Origin: Pedococcus sp031456495
Lineage (GTDB): Bacteria > Actinomycetota > Actinomycetes > Actinomycetales > Dermatophilaceae
Length of the DNA stretch: 64,000 bases
Assembly: GCF_031456495.1 (NCBI RefSeq)
Contig: NZ_JAVDUW010000001.1
Span: forward strand, 744,001-808,000
Direction of reading: 5' to 3'
In this document: one piece after another, positions 8,496 through 18,252 of the stretch
Layout: every line of letters begins with the position of its first letter
Position numbering within the stretch: the first letter of the stretch is position 1
Program-made: the position numbers and the translations under genes
Notes under the pieces: model-generated
Told to the model about the DNA's origin: nothing
What the model saw: the letters and a program-made list of their open reading frames with translations, nothing else
Databases searched by the model: none

Positions 8496-9166
8496 CCCTG
8501 TCGGCCCTCGCCGCGCTGCCCGCCCGGCTCGACCCCGGCAACGACGAGGCCCGCGCGTGGCTGCGCAGGGAGCTGTCCGACCCGGTCTACCGCGACACCC
8601 GCGACCCCCTCCAGCGTGCGCTCGACGCCTTCGGCCGGTGGCTCTCGGACCTGCTCAGCGGGGTCCACGGGCCGTCGACCCTGCTGCCGTCGGTGGTCGC
8701 CGGAGTCGTGGCGGTCCTGCTGCTGGTGCTCGCGCTCGTCGCCCTGAGGTACGTGCGCCGCACCGCGCGTCGCGCCGACGACAGCCCCCTGCCGGTGCTG
8801 GGCACCGACGCGCTCACCGCTGCCGAGTACCGCGCCCGCGCCACCCGCGCGCTGGAGGAGGGCCGGTATGCCGCGAGCGTCCTCGACGCCGTGCGCGCCG
8901 TCGCCGCCGGTGCCGTCGAGCGGACCCTGCTGCAGGACGCGCCGTCCCTCACCGCCCACGAGATCGCCACCCGGCTCGGGCCGGTCTTCCCACAGCACGC
9001 GACCGGACTCCGGGAGGCGGCCGACCTGTTCGACGCGGTGGCCTACGGCGAGCAGCCGGCGACCCGCGAGGCGGCTGCGGAGCTGCTGCGGCTGGAGCGG
9101 GCGGTGTCCGCGACCCGTCCGGTCCGCGTGGAGCACGAGCCCGTCGGTGCGGTGGTGCTGCCGTGA
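8492..9166 (+). CDS. DUF4129 domain protein
   Basis: 224 residues from GTG 8492, overlapping the previous stop as GTGA. One membrane helix (about residues 60-85, VVAGVVAVLLLVLALVALRY) separates a short extracytoplasmic N-terminus (DPGNDEARAWLRRELSDPVY) from a cytoplasmic C-terminal helical domain (SLTAHEIATRLG, then LFDAVAYGEQPAT), the pattern of DUF4129. The family occurs with transglutaminase-like, MoxR and DUF58 proteins; its biochemical role is not established. The next gene overlaps its stop by 4 bp. Confidence 0.82.
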   Translation: MTLSALAALPARLDPGNDEARAWLRRELSDPVYRDTRDPLQRALDAFGRWLSDLLSGVHGPSTLLPSVVAGVVAVLLLVLALVALRYVRRTARRADDSPLPVLGTDALTAAEYRARATRALEEGRYAASVLDAVRAVAAGAVERTLLQDAPSLTAHEIATRLGPVFPQHATGLREAADLFDAVAYGEQPATREAAAELLRLERAVSATRPVRVEHEPVGAVVLP

Positions 9167-10388
9167 CACTGCAGGTCTGGGAGCGCGCGGCCGCGGCGAC
9201 GGCGGACGCGGCCCCGGGGTCGCCCGGCGGTGGCGAGCCGCCGGCCCGCGACCGGCGACGCTGGCGCGGGCGGCTGCTCTGGGCCGCGGCGGTGCTGGCG
9301 GCGCTGGCACTGGTCGCGATCGCCGTCCAGGTGGGGCTCACCCGGTCGGCCCACAAGGGCCAGGAGCTCGACCCGCAGAACACCGGCCCCGAGGGCGCAC
9401 GCGCCGTGGCCCGGGTCGTCGACGACCACGGCACGCGGGTGCGCATCGTCCGGAGCGAGGGTGCCTTCAACGGTGCCGAGGTCGACGGCGGCACCACGGT
9501 GGTCGTGACCCGCACGGACGCGCTCTCCGCCGAGACCGCCCGCTCGCTGCTCGACCACGCCCGCGGCGCCCGACGCGTCGTCCTCGTCGGTCCCAGCCGG
9601 TTCGTGCTCCGGGAACTCGAGCTGCCGGTCGCACCGGCCACGTCCGCCACCGGTCCGCGGGTGGTTCGGGCCGGGTGCACGCTGGACGGGCTCTCGCCGA
9701 CCGACACGGTGGCCGGCGGCGCCGACCGGTACACCGCCGAGGCGCCGGGAGCCACCTCGTGCTTCACCGTCGGCGACGGCTCGGGCCTCGTGGCCCTGCC
9801 GCCGTCCGGCGGACGTCCCGAGGTCGTGGTCCTCGGCGACACCGACCTGCTGCGGAACGACTCCATCACCCGGTTCGACGCGGCGGGGGTGGCGGTCCGG
9901 CTGCTCGCCCGGGGCGACTCGGTGGTCTGGTACGTGCCGTCGTTCCTCGACATCACGAGCCGCGACACCACCGCCACCTCGGAGGTCCCGAAGGCCATCG
10001 GCCCGCTGGCGTTCCTGGCGATGTGGGCGCTGCTGGTGCTGATGGTCTGGCGGGGTCGCCGCTTCGGGCCGCTGGTGACCGAGCCGCTGCCCGCCGTGGT
10101 GAAGGCGATCGAGACGACCCAGAGCCGCGGCCGGCTCTACCGCAAGGCGGGCGACGCCGGCCGGGCCGGTGAGGCCCTCCGCGCCCGGGCCGTGCGCCGC
10201 CTCGCCTCTCGGCTGGGCCTGCCCACCGGTGCGTCCGCAGCGGCCGTGGCCCAGGCCGCGGCCGAGGCCACCGGCCAGAACCCGGTCCACGTCTCGGCCA
10301 CGCTGGCCGGGCCTCCCCCAACCTCGGAGTCGACCCTGGTCGACCTCGCCCACGACCTGTCGCAACTCGAGAAGGATGTGCGCCGCGC

Positions 10389-10392
<4 letters not shown>
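9163..10392 (+). CDS. DUF4350 domain membrane protein
   Basis: 409 residues from GTG 9163. A membrane helix at about 40-60 precedes an extracytoplasmic Rossmann-like domain typical of DUF4350 (LDPQNTGPEGARAVARVVDD, RVVLVGPSRFVLREL, VVVLGDTDLLRND). A second helix near 275-300 (IGPLAFLAMWALLVLMVWRG) is followed by a cytoplasmic helical tail. DUF4350 resembles glutamine-amidotransferase-like domains that have lost catalysis. Coupled to its neighbours by 4-bp overlaps, so it should form a complex or pathway with the MoxR and DUF58 proteins (inference). Confidence 0.82.
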
Positions 10393-11435
<1,043 letters not shown>

Positions 11436-11437
11436 CC

Positions 11438-12730
11438 GTGTTCGTCACCGGCCGCCTGTTCGCGCTCGTGCTCCTCGGAGCCGTGCCCGTCCTCGTGCGC
11501 CCGGACACCACCACCGTGTGGACCTGGGTCGGGGTGTGCCTCGTCGCGGCCGCGCTCGACCTGGCGCTCACCGGGTCGCCGCGTGCGGTGCGGGTCGACC
11601 GTGTGCCGGTGGCGCCTGTGCGCCTCGGCGAGGGCACCTTGACGACCCTGCTCGTCGACAACCCGGGCACCCGGCGGTTCCGTGGCTCGCTGCGCGACGC
11701 GTGGCAGCCGTCGGCAGGCGCCACCGGGACGCGCCACCGCCTCGCGGTGCCGGCCGGCGAGCGCAGGCAGGTGACCACGTCGCTGCTGCCCACCCGGCGC
11801 GGCGACCGGCTCGCCGACCGCGTCACGGTCCGCCGGCTCGGTCCGCTGGGTCTGGTGGGTCGGCAGGTGTCGGTTGTCGTCGCGGGCCACGTCCGCGCGC
11901 TGCCGCCGTTCCACTCCCGCAAGCACCTGCCGTCGCGACTGGCCCGGCTGCGCCAGCTCGACGGGCGCTCGGCGGTCCGCACCCGCGGGCAGGGCACCGA
12001 GTTCGACTCACTGCGCGACTACGTCGACGGCGACGACGTGCGCAGCATCGACTGGCGCGCCACGGCCCGGCGCCGCACCACCGTCGTGCGCACCTGGCAG
12101 CCCGAGAAGGACCGCCACATCATCCTCGTGCTCGACACGTCCCGGACGTCCGCGGGCAGGGTCGGCGACGTCCCGCGCCTCGACTCGGCCATGGATGCCG
12201 CGCTGCTGCTGGCGGCCCTGGCGTCCCGGGCGGGCGACCGCGTGGACCTCGTTGCTGGTGACCGCCGGGTGCACCGCAAGGTGGTCGGGGCCAGCCGGAC
12301 CGAGCTGCTCCCGGACCTCGTCACCGCGATGGCGCCGCTCGAGCCGGCCCTCGTCGAGGCGGACTGGTCCCTGCTCGTCTCGGAGGTGTCACGGGTGAGC
12401 CGCCAGCGCGGGCTCGTGGTGCTGCTGACGCCGCTGGAGCCGTCCGCCGTGGAGGAGTCGCTCCTGGCGCCGCTGTCCGTCCTCGCGCAGCGCCACCGCG
12501 TCGTGCTCGCGTCCGTGTCGGACCCCGCGCTCACGGCGATGGTCGAGGCGCACGACGACGGCCGCGCGGCCTACGACGCGGCTGCCGCAGCGCGCACGAT
12601 CGCGCTGCGCGAGCGCACGGGTGCCGCCCTGGGCCGGCTGGGGGTGGACGTCCTCGACGCCGATCCCGAGCAGCTGCCCGTCGCCCTCGCCGACCACTAC
12701 CTGCTGCTGAAGTCCCGCGGCCTGCTCTGA
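11438..12730 (+). CDS. DUF58 domain protein (vWA-like)
   Basis: 430 residues from GTG 11438, two bases after the MoxR stop. Two hydrophobic N-terminal helices are followed by a beta-rich segment, then the DUF58 signature GTEFDSLRDYVDGDDVRSIDWRATAR (about 185-212) and a von Willebrand A-like domain with a MIDAS-like DTSRTS after ILVL. This is the last gene of the operon. In many actinobacteria the next genes are SpoIIM and RDD; here those lie beyond a 2.2-kb divergent gene pair. Confidence 0.88.
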   Translation: MFVTGRLFALVLLGAVPVLVRPDTTTVWTWVGVCLVAAALDLALTGSPRAVRVDRVPVAPVRLGEGTLTTLLVDNPGTRRFRGSLRDAWQPSAGATGTRHRLAVPAGERRQVTTSLLPTRRGDRLADRVTVRRLGPLGLVGRQVSVVVAGHVRALPPFHSRKHLPSRLARLRQLDGRSAVRTRGQGTEFDSLRDYVDGDDVRSIDWRATARRRTTVVRTWQPEKDRHIILVLDTSRTSAGRVGDVPRLDSAMDAALLLAALASRAGDRVDLVAGDRRVHRKVVGASRTELLPDLVTAMAPLEPALVEADWSLLVSEVSRVSRQRGLVVLLTPLEPSAVEESLLAPLSVLAQRHRVVLASVSDPALTAMVEAHDDGRAAYDAAAAARTIALRERTGAALGRLGVDVLDADPEQLPVALADHYLLLKSRGLL

Positions 12731-12798
12731 CGGGAGTGCCCTCAGCAGTGAGGCGTGGGTGCCGGCGGGCCAGTGCTCACCTTGCGGGGTCGGCTGGG

Positions 12799-14409
12799 TC
12801 AGCTCGTCCGGCGCGCGCGCAGGACGCGATCGTCGGCGTGGTGAGCGGCGCTGGCTGATCCGGCCGGCCGTGGACGCTTCTCGTCCACCTCGATCGTCCA
12901 GGTCGACGTGCCAGCGAGCACCGCCCTGAAGTCGTTGATGTGGAGGTATGCCTCGGGGTCGAAGGGACGATGCTGGTGCTGCGGGTCGCGCATCGCATCG
13001 AGGTCGTGGCTGAGGACGAGGAGCGTGCCCCCGGGGGCGACCGCCCCCAGGACGTTGTGGACCCCGCGCAGGTCGGGCGTGCGCGGGATGGACGCGTACG
13101 CAGCGGTGACGAGGTCGAACCCACTGCGCAGGAACGGCTCGAGCGCGTTCGCGTCGGCGAGCTGGCAGGCAACCTGCAGATCGCGCCGCCCAGCCTCGGC
13201 TTGGATCCGGTGGAGCGCGCGCGAGGAGATGTCCGTCGCGGTCACCTCCCAGCCCTGCTCGGCCAACCAGAGCGCATCGCCGCCCTCGCCTGCGCCCACG
13301 TCCAGGGCTCGCCCGGGGGCCAGGTCGGTGACTTCGGCGACCAGTGAGCCGTTCGGGTTGCTCCAGACCGGGTCGCCCGAGTAGCGGTGGTCCCAGTCCG
13401 CGACCGAGCCGGACGACCGAGCAGCCGTCTGCACGTCCTCTGCGGCAAGGCTCACCGCCACGGCACCACCGACACGGCTGCCGTGGGCGGCGGCTGGGAG
13501 CACCTGCTGGCCCGGGTCCGTGATGCTGCCGGCGGCGAAGACCCCGTCCACAGCAGTGGCACCAGTGACGTCGACCTCGATCACGTCACCCAGGCCCGAG
13601 GGGTGCGACGCCGCAGACAACCCGAGCCCGGCGAATGGCTCCGTGCGCGGCCGAAACCGTGGTCCCACGAGCATCGCGTCGGCCTCCACCCGCGACCCGT
13701 CGGCCAGGTCGACCCCCGTCAGCCGGCCGTCGGAGTCGGCGAGGACTCGCTGCGCTGTCGTGTTCACGCGCACGTCAACGCCCGCAGCGGTCAGGGTGTC
13801 GATCTCGTCCTGGTCGATGCCGACCCCGTCGGGGACCAGGACGGTCAGTCGGTCGGTGAGCTGGCGCAGCAGCGGAACGACGTGCATCCCCATCGGATGG
13901 GTGACCAGCTGGACCAACCGCTGGTCCCGCACCTCGTAGCCGTGGCAGAACGGGCAGTGGATGACCGCACCACCCCAGTGCTCGGTCAGCCCTTCGACGT
14001 CGGGCAGCTCGTCGACCAGACCGGTCGCGACCACGATCCGGCGCGCCACGATGCTGTCCCCCGTGGCGAGGTCGACGACGAACCGCTCGCCGTCGCGCTG
14101 TGTCTGGAGGACCCGGCCGGACAGCACCTCACCCCCGTAGCTGCGCACCTCCGCCCGGCCCGTGGCGAGCAGCTCCACCGGGTCGGTGCCATCACGGCCC
14201 AGGAAGCTGTGCATGTGCGCGACGGGCGCGTTGCGCGGCTCACCGGAGTCGACGACGATCACCGCCCGGCGCTGACGACCCAGCTGCAGCGCGGCCGCGA
14301 GACCGGCGGCCGATCCGCCGATGACGGCGACGTCGCAGTGGCGTACGAGTGCCGGGGTGGCGGCATCCGCGTGGTGGTGCGGATCGGTGTGCTGGTGCGG
14401 ATTGTTCAT
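12799..14409 (-). CDS. Fused FAD/NAD(P) oxidoreductase and class I methyltransferase
   Basis: 536 residues. Residues 1-20 are His-rich (HQHTDPHHHAD). Residues about 24-335 form a thioredoxin-reductase-like flavoprotein: FAD motif VIGGSAAGLAAALQLG, a redox-type CPFC in HCPFCHGYE, and the C-terminal AAGSITDPGQQVLPAAAHGS. Residues about 345-536 form a SAM-dependent methyltransferase (DVGAGEGGDALWLAEQGWEVTATD, then VTAAYASIP). The start is fixed by TAGGGT and 6 nt before ATG 14409. It is divergent from an XRE-cupin regulator 64 bp away. A role in detoxifying a thiol- or metalloid-type compound by reduction plus methylation is inference only. Confidence 0.88.
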   Translation of the reverse strand: MNNPHQHTDPHHHADAATPALVRHCDVAVIGGSAAGLAAALQLGRQRRAVIVVDSGEPRNAPVAHMHSFLGRDGTDPVELLATGRAEVRSYGGEVLSGRVLQTQRDGERFVVDLATGDSIVARRIVVATGLVDELPDVEGLTEHWGGAVIHCPFCHGYEVRDQRLVQLVTHPMGMHVVPLLRQLTDRLTVLVPDGVGIDQDEIDTLTAAGVDVRVNTTAQRVLADSDGRLTGVDLADGSRVEADAMLVGPRFRPRTEPFAGLGLSAASHPSGLGDVIEVDVTGATAVDGVFAAGSITDPGQQVLPAAAHGSRVGGAVAVSLAAEDVQTAARSSGSVADWDHRYSGDPVWSNPNGSLVAEVTDLAPGRALDVGAGEGGDALWLAEQGWEVTATDISSRALHRIQAEAGRRDLQVACQLADANALEPFLRSGFDLVTAAYASIPRTPDLRGVHNVLGAVAPGGTLLVLSHDLDAMRDPQHQHRPFDPEAYLHINDFRAVLAGTSTWTIEVDEKRPRPAGSASAAHHADDRVLRARRTS

Positions 14410-14415
14410 GGCACG

Positions 14416-14468
14416 ACCCTAGGTACGCCTAGCACTAACCGCTAGACTCCTTGCACTATTCGCAAGGA
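14416..14468. promoter_or_regulatory. Divergent promoter region with two 21-bp-phased operator boxes
   Basis: On the minus strand TAGGGT (14416-14421) serves as -10 for the oxidoreductase. On the plus strand TAGACT (14443-14448) may be the -10 of the regulator, whose ribosome site is AAGGAGA. Two 15-bp boxes, TAGCACTAACCGCTA (14430-14444) and TTGCACTATTCGCAA (14451-14465), are each partly palindromic, match at 11 of 15 positions and are exactly 21 bp apart. Box 2 extends to a 7-bp-arm inverted repeat that covers the ribosome site. They are probable binding sites for the XRE regulator. Confidence 0.6.
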
Positions 14469-14473
14469 GAACC

Positions 14474-15040
14474 ATGACCGCCCTCGCCGACATCGAACAC
14501 GTCGTCCGCACCCGGTTGCGCAGCCTGCGGACGACGCTCGGCCTCTCCCTCGACGACCTTGCCGCACGGACCAACCTGAGTCCCTCCACGATCAGTCGCG
14601 TGGAGACCGGGAAGCGCACCATCAGCCTGGACGTGCTGCTGCCGCTTGCCGCCGGGCTCCAGGTGGGGCTGGACGTGTTGCTCGACGTGAGTGGCGACGA
14701 GGACGTCGTGATCCGGCCCACGCCGAGTCGTGCCGAAGGACGCACGACCTGGGCGCTGAGCCGACCCGACAGCAGCACGGTCGCAGTCAAGACGCGGGTG
14801 GAGCCGGTCGCGGCCCGGCCCCGCCAGCGGGTCCATCCCGGCCACGACTGGCTCTTCGTCCTCAGCGGACGCCTCCTGCTCCTGCTCGGCGATCGCGAGA
14901 TCACCGTCGAGGAGGGCGAGGCCGCTGAGTTCGCCACGATGACCCCGCACGCGTTCGTCGCGATCGACGGACCTGCGGAGCTGCTGATGATCTTCGACCG
15001 AGACGGCCAGCGCGCCCACGTCCACGGCGCCACGGATTAG
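14474..15040 (+). CDS. XRE-family regulator with C-terminal cupin domain
   Basis: 188 residues. The helix-turn-helix lies at about 14-68 (LGLSLDDLAARTNLSPSTISRVE as core). The C-terminal half is a small cupin barrel (HPGHDWLFVLSGRLLLLLGD, then EFATMTPHAFVAIDG), a fold that binds a small ligand in this regulator class. The divergent oxidoreductase/methyltransferase gene is the obvious target, with autoregulation likely because paired operator-like boxes fill the shared 64-bp promoter region. The inducer cannot be told from sequence. Confidence 0.88.
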   Translation: MTALADIEHVVRTRLRSLRTTLGLSLDDLAARTNLSPSTISRVETGKRTISLDVLLPLAAGLQVGLDVLLDVSGDEDVVIRPTPSRAEGRTTWALSRPDSSTVAVKTRVEPVAARPRQRVHPGHDWLFVLSGRLLLLLGDREITVEEGEAAEFATMTPHAFVAIDGPAELLMIFDRDGQRAHVHGATD

Positions 15041-15045
15041 CCCGT

Positions 15046-15076
15046 GTGACACGTCGGGGACGGTGACACGTCGGGG
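15046..15076. repeat. 14-bp direct repeat at the edge of the inserted pair
   Basis: GTGACACGTCGGGG occurs at 15046-15059 and at 15063-15076, just past the regulator stop. Nothing else recognisable is in the 118-bp gap before SpoIIM. Confidence 0.6.
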
Positions 15077-15158
15077 CGCAGCTCCACGGCATACCCGCCC
15101 GCGCCTGTTGGATGGGCGCGCTCGAGCTCCGCCGGCCCCGGGTCGAGCCGGCGCGGCG

Positions 15159-16154
15159 TCAGCCGGCGACGGGTACGTCGAAGCCGCGCTCCGACTCGGC
15201 GAGGTCGCCGGTCTCGCCGCGGTGGTGGGCCCACCGGCCGAGGGTGAAGACGTACGTCAGGAAGGCGCCCTCGGCGAGGAGGCCGACGCCGATCCGGGCC
15301 CAGGTGGGAAGGCCGGACGGTGTCACGAACGCCTCGATCAGCCCCGACACGAGCAGCAGGACGACGAGCCCGAGCGAGACGCCAAGGGCCGCACGCCCCT
15401 CCTCCGCCAGCGCCCGCACGCGCGAGCGAGGACCCGGCGACACCCACGCCCAGAACAGCCGCAGCCCCACCCCGGCCGCCACGAAGACGCAGGTGAGCTC
15501 GAGCATCCCGTGCGGCAGGATCAGGCCGAAGAACAGGTCGCCCCGGCCGTGGCGCACCATGATCGAGCCGACGACCGCGACGTTGAGCACGTTCGTGACG
15601 AGCAGGAAGACGACGGGCAGGCAGAAGACGCCGAGGGCCACGCACAGCGCGGCGAGCCAGAAGTTGTTGGTCCACACGTGCAGCGCGAACGACGTCGCGG
15701 CGTACTCGCTGTAGTAGCTGGCGAAGTCGTTGTTGACGAGCTGGTCGATCTCCTGCGGGGTCGCGAACGAGCTCTCCACGCGGGGGTGGTCGAGCAGCCA
15801 CCAGCCGATGACGAACGCGAGGACGACGTTCACCACGAGGACGGTGAGCCACCACCAGCGCATGCGGTACAGCGCGGCGGGGAACGACACGGCGGCGAAG
15901 CGCCCGGCGTCCGACCACGACAGCGCCCGCGTGCCGGCCGACCGCGAGCGGGCCCGGGCCAGCAGCATCGACAGGTAGCCGACGAGCGAGGCGTCGGGCG
16001 CGGTCGAGCGGATCATCGACAGGTGCGTCGCCACGCGCTGGTAGCGGTCGAGGATCTCGTCGGCGTCCGCCCCGGTCAGCCGTCGCTGCCTGGTCAGCTC
16101 GTCGAGCCGTTCCCATTCCCCCCGGTGGGCGGCCACGAAGGCGTCCAGGTCCAC
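15159..16154 (-). CDS. SpoIIM-family (stage II sporulation protein M-like) membrane protein
   Basis: 331 residues from GTG 16154, chosen because TAGGGT lies 7 nt upstream; an in-frame GTG at 16163 overlaps that box. The N-terminal 100 residues are soluble and helical (LDRYQRVATHLSMIRS), followed by five or six membrane helices with the family motif NNFWLAALCVALGVFCLPVVF and the LPHGMLELT segment. Despite the name, no sporulation gene is near and such proteins are widespread in non-sporulating actinobacteria. It is divergent from RDD and, apart from the inserted pair, convergent with DUF58. Confidence 0.85.
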   Translation of the reverse strand: MDLDAFVAAHRGEWERLDELTRQRRLTGADADEILDRYQRVATHLSMIRSTAPDASLVGYLSMLLARARSRSAGTRALSWSDAGRFAAVSFPAALYRMRWWWLTVLVVNVVLAFVIGWWLLDHPRVESSFATPQEIDQLVNNDFASYYSEYAATSFALHVWTNNFWLAALCVALGVFCLPVVFLLVTNVLNVAVVGSIMVRHGRGDLFFGLILPHGMLELTCVFVAAGVGLRLFWAWVSPGPRSRVRALAEEGRAALGVSLGLVVLLLVSGLIEAFVTPSGLPTWARIGVGLLAEGAFLTYVFTLGRWAHHRGETGDLAESERGFDVPVAG

Positions 16155-16195
16155 ATCGGCCACCCTAACCGCCGGCCGCCGTTACAGTGGCCGAC
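16155..16195. promoter_or_regulatory. Back-to-back leaderless promoters of SpoIIM-like and RDD genes
   Basis: Minus strand: TAGGGT (16162-16167), 7 nt, GTG 16154. Plus strand: TACAGT (16183-16188), 7 nt, ATG 16196. The two -10 boxes are only 15 bp apart. Confidence 0.55.
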
Positions 16196-17083
16196 ATGAG
16201 CAGCAGCACCGTGGGGGTCGGTGCGGACGACCTGGTGACGGGTGAGGCCGTCGCCCTGGACCTGCCGAGCGCGGGCATCGGCCTGCGCATCGTCTCGGGC
16301 CTCATCGACTACGTCGTCGGGATGCTCGTCCTCATCGCGCTGCAGATCGGCGCCGACGCGGTCTTCGGCGGCGTGGACACGGCGATCGCCCTCGCCATGA
16401 CCACCCTCGCGACCATCGCTGCGCTCGTCGCCCTGCCCACGACGTTCGAGACCCTCACCCGCGGCAAGACGCTCGGTCACCTGGCGCTGGGGCTGCGGAC
16501 CGTGCGCGACGACGCGGGCCCGATCGGCTTCCGCCAGGCCCTCACCCGGGCGATGCTCGGCGTCGTCGAGGTGTACGGGTGCAGCGGCGTCCCCGCGCTC
16601 GTGAGTGCGGCCGTGTCGTCCCGGGGCAAGCGGCTCGGGGACCTGCTGGCCGGCACCTACGTCGTGCGCGACCGCCAGCGGATCAAGCTGACGCCACCGA
16701 CGCCCATGCCGCAGCAGCTCGCCGGCTGGGCGGCCACCGCGGACCTCGCGCCGCTGCCGGACCAGCTGGCCGTCGCCGTCCGCCAGTTCCTCGCGCGGGC
16801 GCACACCTTCGCACCGCCCGTGCGCGAGCAGCTCGGCACGCGCCTGCTCGAGGAGGCGCGCCCGTACGTCGCGCCGGCGCCCCCGCCCGGCCACCACGCC
16901 GAGTACGTCCTCATGGCGATGCTCGCCGAGCGCCGCACCCGCGACGCCGACCGGCTGGCCCGCGAGGCGCGGCTGCGCGAGCGGCTCCTCCCGCCCGACC
17001 CCGTGGGCGGCGTCCACCCCCAGCCGCCGACGCCCGGAGCTGCCTCCGGCGGCGCGCCGACTCAGGCGAGCAGCTCGGCGTAA
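16196..17083 (+). CDS. RDD-family membrane protein
   Basis: 295 residues. Residues about 20-150 form the RDD domain with its Arg/Asp-containing first helix (GIGLRIVSGLIDYVVGMLVL) and later GQ-type segments (TRGKTLGHLALGLRTV, SSRGKRLGDLLAGTYVVRD). The C-terminal half is soluble and helical, with LPDQLAVAVRQFLARAHTF. ATG 16196 is preferred over GTG 16187, which falls inside the -10 box. It is part of the MoxR/DUF58/SpoIIM module. Its last 22 bp overlap the convergent adenosine deaminase gene. Confidence 0.85.
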   Translation: MSSSTVGVGADDLVTGEAVALDLPSAGIGLRIVSGLIDYVVGMLVLIALQIGADAVFGGVDTAIALAMTTLATIAALVALPTTFETLTRGKTLGHLALGLRTVRDDAGPIGFRQALTRAMLGVVEVYGCSGVPALVSAAVSSRGKRLGDLLAGTYVVRDRQRIKLTPPTPMPQQLAGWAATADLAPLPDQLAVAVRQFLARAHTFAPPVREQLGTRLLEEARPYVAPAPPPGHHAEYVLMAMLAERRTRDADRLAREARLRERLLPPDPVGGVHPQPPTPGAASGGAPTQASSSA

Positions 17084-18252
17084 CCCGGCTTCACGACGTC
17101 GTCGATGATGGCGAGCCGCTCGTCGAACGGGATGAACGCCGACTTCATCGCGTTGATCGTGACCCAGCGCAGGTCCTCCAGCGACCAGCCGGCCTCCTGC
17201 ACCAGCAGCCCCATCTCGCGGCTCATCGACGTGCCGCTCATGAGCCGGTTGTCGGTGTTGACCGTGACCCGGAACCGCAGTCGCTTGAGGAGCGAGATCG
17301 GGTGCAGCGCAATGGATTCCGCTGCACCCGTCTGGACGTTGCTGCTCGGGCACATCTCGAGCGGGATGCGCATGTCCCTGACGTATGCCGCGAGCCGGCC
17401 GAGGTGCACGTCGGCCGGGTCCGCGGCGATCGCCGCCGCGACGTCGTCGCCGAAGGGACGGCCCTTCACGACGAGGTCGTCGACGATGCGGACGCCGTGC
17501 CCGAGCCGGTCGGCGCCGCACCACTGGATCGCCTCCCAGATGCTCGGCAGGCCGAACGCCTCACCGGCGTGGATGGTGAAGTGGGCGTTCTCGCGGCGGA
17601 GGTACTCGAACGCGTCGAGGTGCCGGGTGGGAGGGAAGCCTGCCTCCGCACCGGCGATGTCGAACCCGGCGACCCCGCGGTCCCGGTAGCGGACGGCGAG
17701 CTCGGCGATCTCGGTGCTCTTGGCGGCGTGCCGCATGGCGGTGAGCAGCGCGGTGACGCGGATGGGGTTGCCTGCCTTCGCCGCCTCCTCCTCGCCCTCG
17801 CGGAAGCCGGCGTTGACCGCCTCGACGACGTCCTCGAGCTCCAGGCCCTGCGTGAGGTGCTGCTCGGGCGCGTACCGGCTCTCGGCGTACACGACACCGT
17901 CGGCGGCCAGGTCGACGACGCACTCGCGCGCGACGCGGCGCAGGCCGTCGGCGGTCTGCATCACGGCCAGGGTGTGGTCGAACGTCTCGAGGTAGCGCAC
18001 CAGCGACCCGGAGTCCGCGCTCTCGCGGAACCAGTCGCCGAGTGCCTCGGCGTCGCCCGCCGGCAGGCCGGTGTAGCCGACCTCGTCGGCGATCTCGAGG
18101 ATCGTCTGCGGGCGCAGGCCGCCGTCGAGGTGGTCGTGCAGCAGCGCCTTGGGCGCTCGGGCGATCAGCTCCTCGGTCGTCAGCGCGGCGGTCCCGCCCT
18201 CGGCGCCCTGACCGTCCTGACCGTCCTTGCCGTCCTTGCGTCCGAAGATCAC
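17062..18252 (-). CDS. add: Adenosine deaminase
   Basis: 396 residues. It converts (deoxy)adenosine to (deoxy)inosine and ammonia. Zinc ligands are visible in HDHLDGGLRP near residue 40, HAGEAFG, and the catalytic Asp in VTVNTDNRLMSGT; the proton-relay HGVR is also present. The N-terminus carries a lysine/glutamine/glycine repeat (KDGKDGQDGQG) not expected in the family. The GTG start overlaps the cupin stop as GTGA, so it is the second gene of a cupin-add operon. Its 3' end overlaps RDD tail to tail. Confidence 0.94.
   Translation of the reverse strand: MIFGRKDGKDGQDGQGAEGGTAALTTEELIARAPKALLHDHLDGGLRPQTILEIADEVGYTGLPAGDAEALGDWFRESADSGSLVRYLETFDHTLAVMQTADGLRRVARECVVDLAADGVVYAESRYAPEQHLTQGLELEDVVEAVNAGFREGEEEAAKAGNPIRVTALLTAMRHAAKSTEIAELAVRYRDRGVAGFDIAGAEAGFPPTRHLDAFEYLRRENAHFTIHAGEAFGLPSIWEAIQWCGADRLGHGVRIVDDLVVKGRPFGDDVAAAIAADPADVHLGRLAAYVRDMRIPLEMCPSSNVQTGAAESIALHPISLLKRLRFRVTVNTDNRLMSGTSMSREMGLLVQEAGWSLEDLRWVTINAMKSAFIPFDERLAIIDDVVKPGYAELLA

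Noticed and set aside
15159..17083. SpoIIM name taken as evidence for sporulation
   Set aside because: No other sporulation gene is present; SpoIIM/RDD/MoxR/DUF58 sets are common in non-sporulating actinobacteria.
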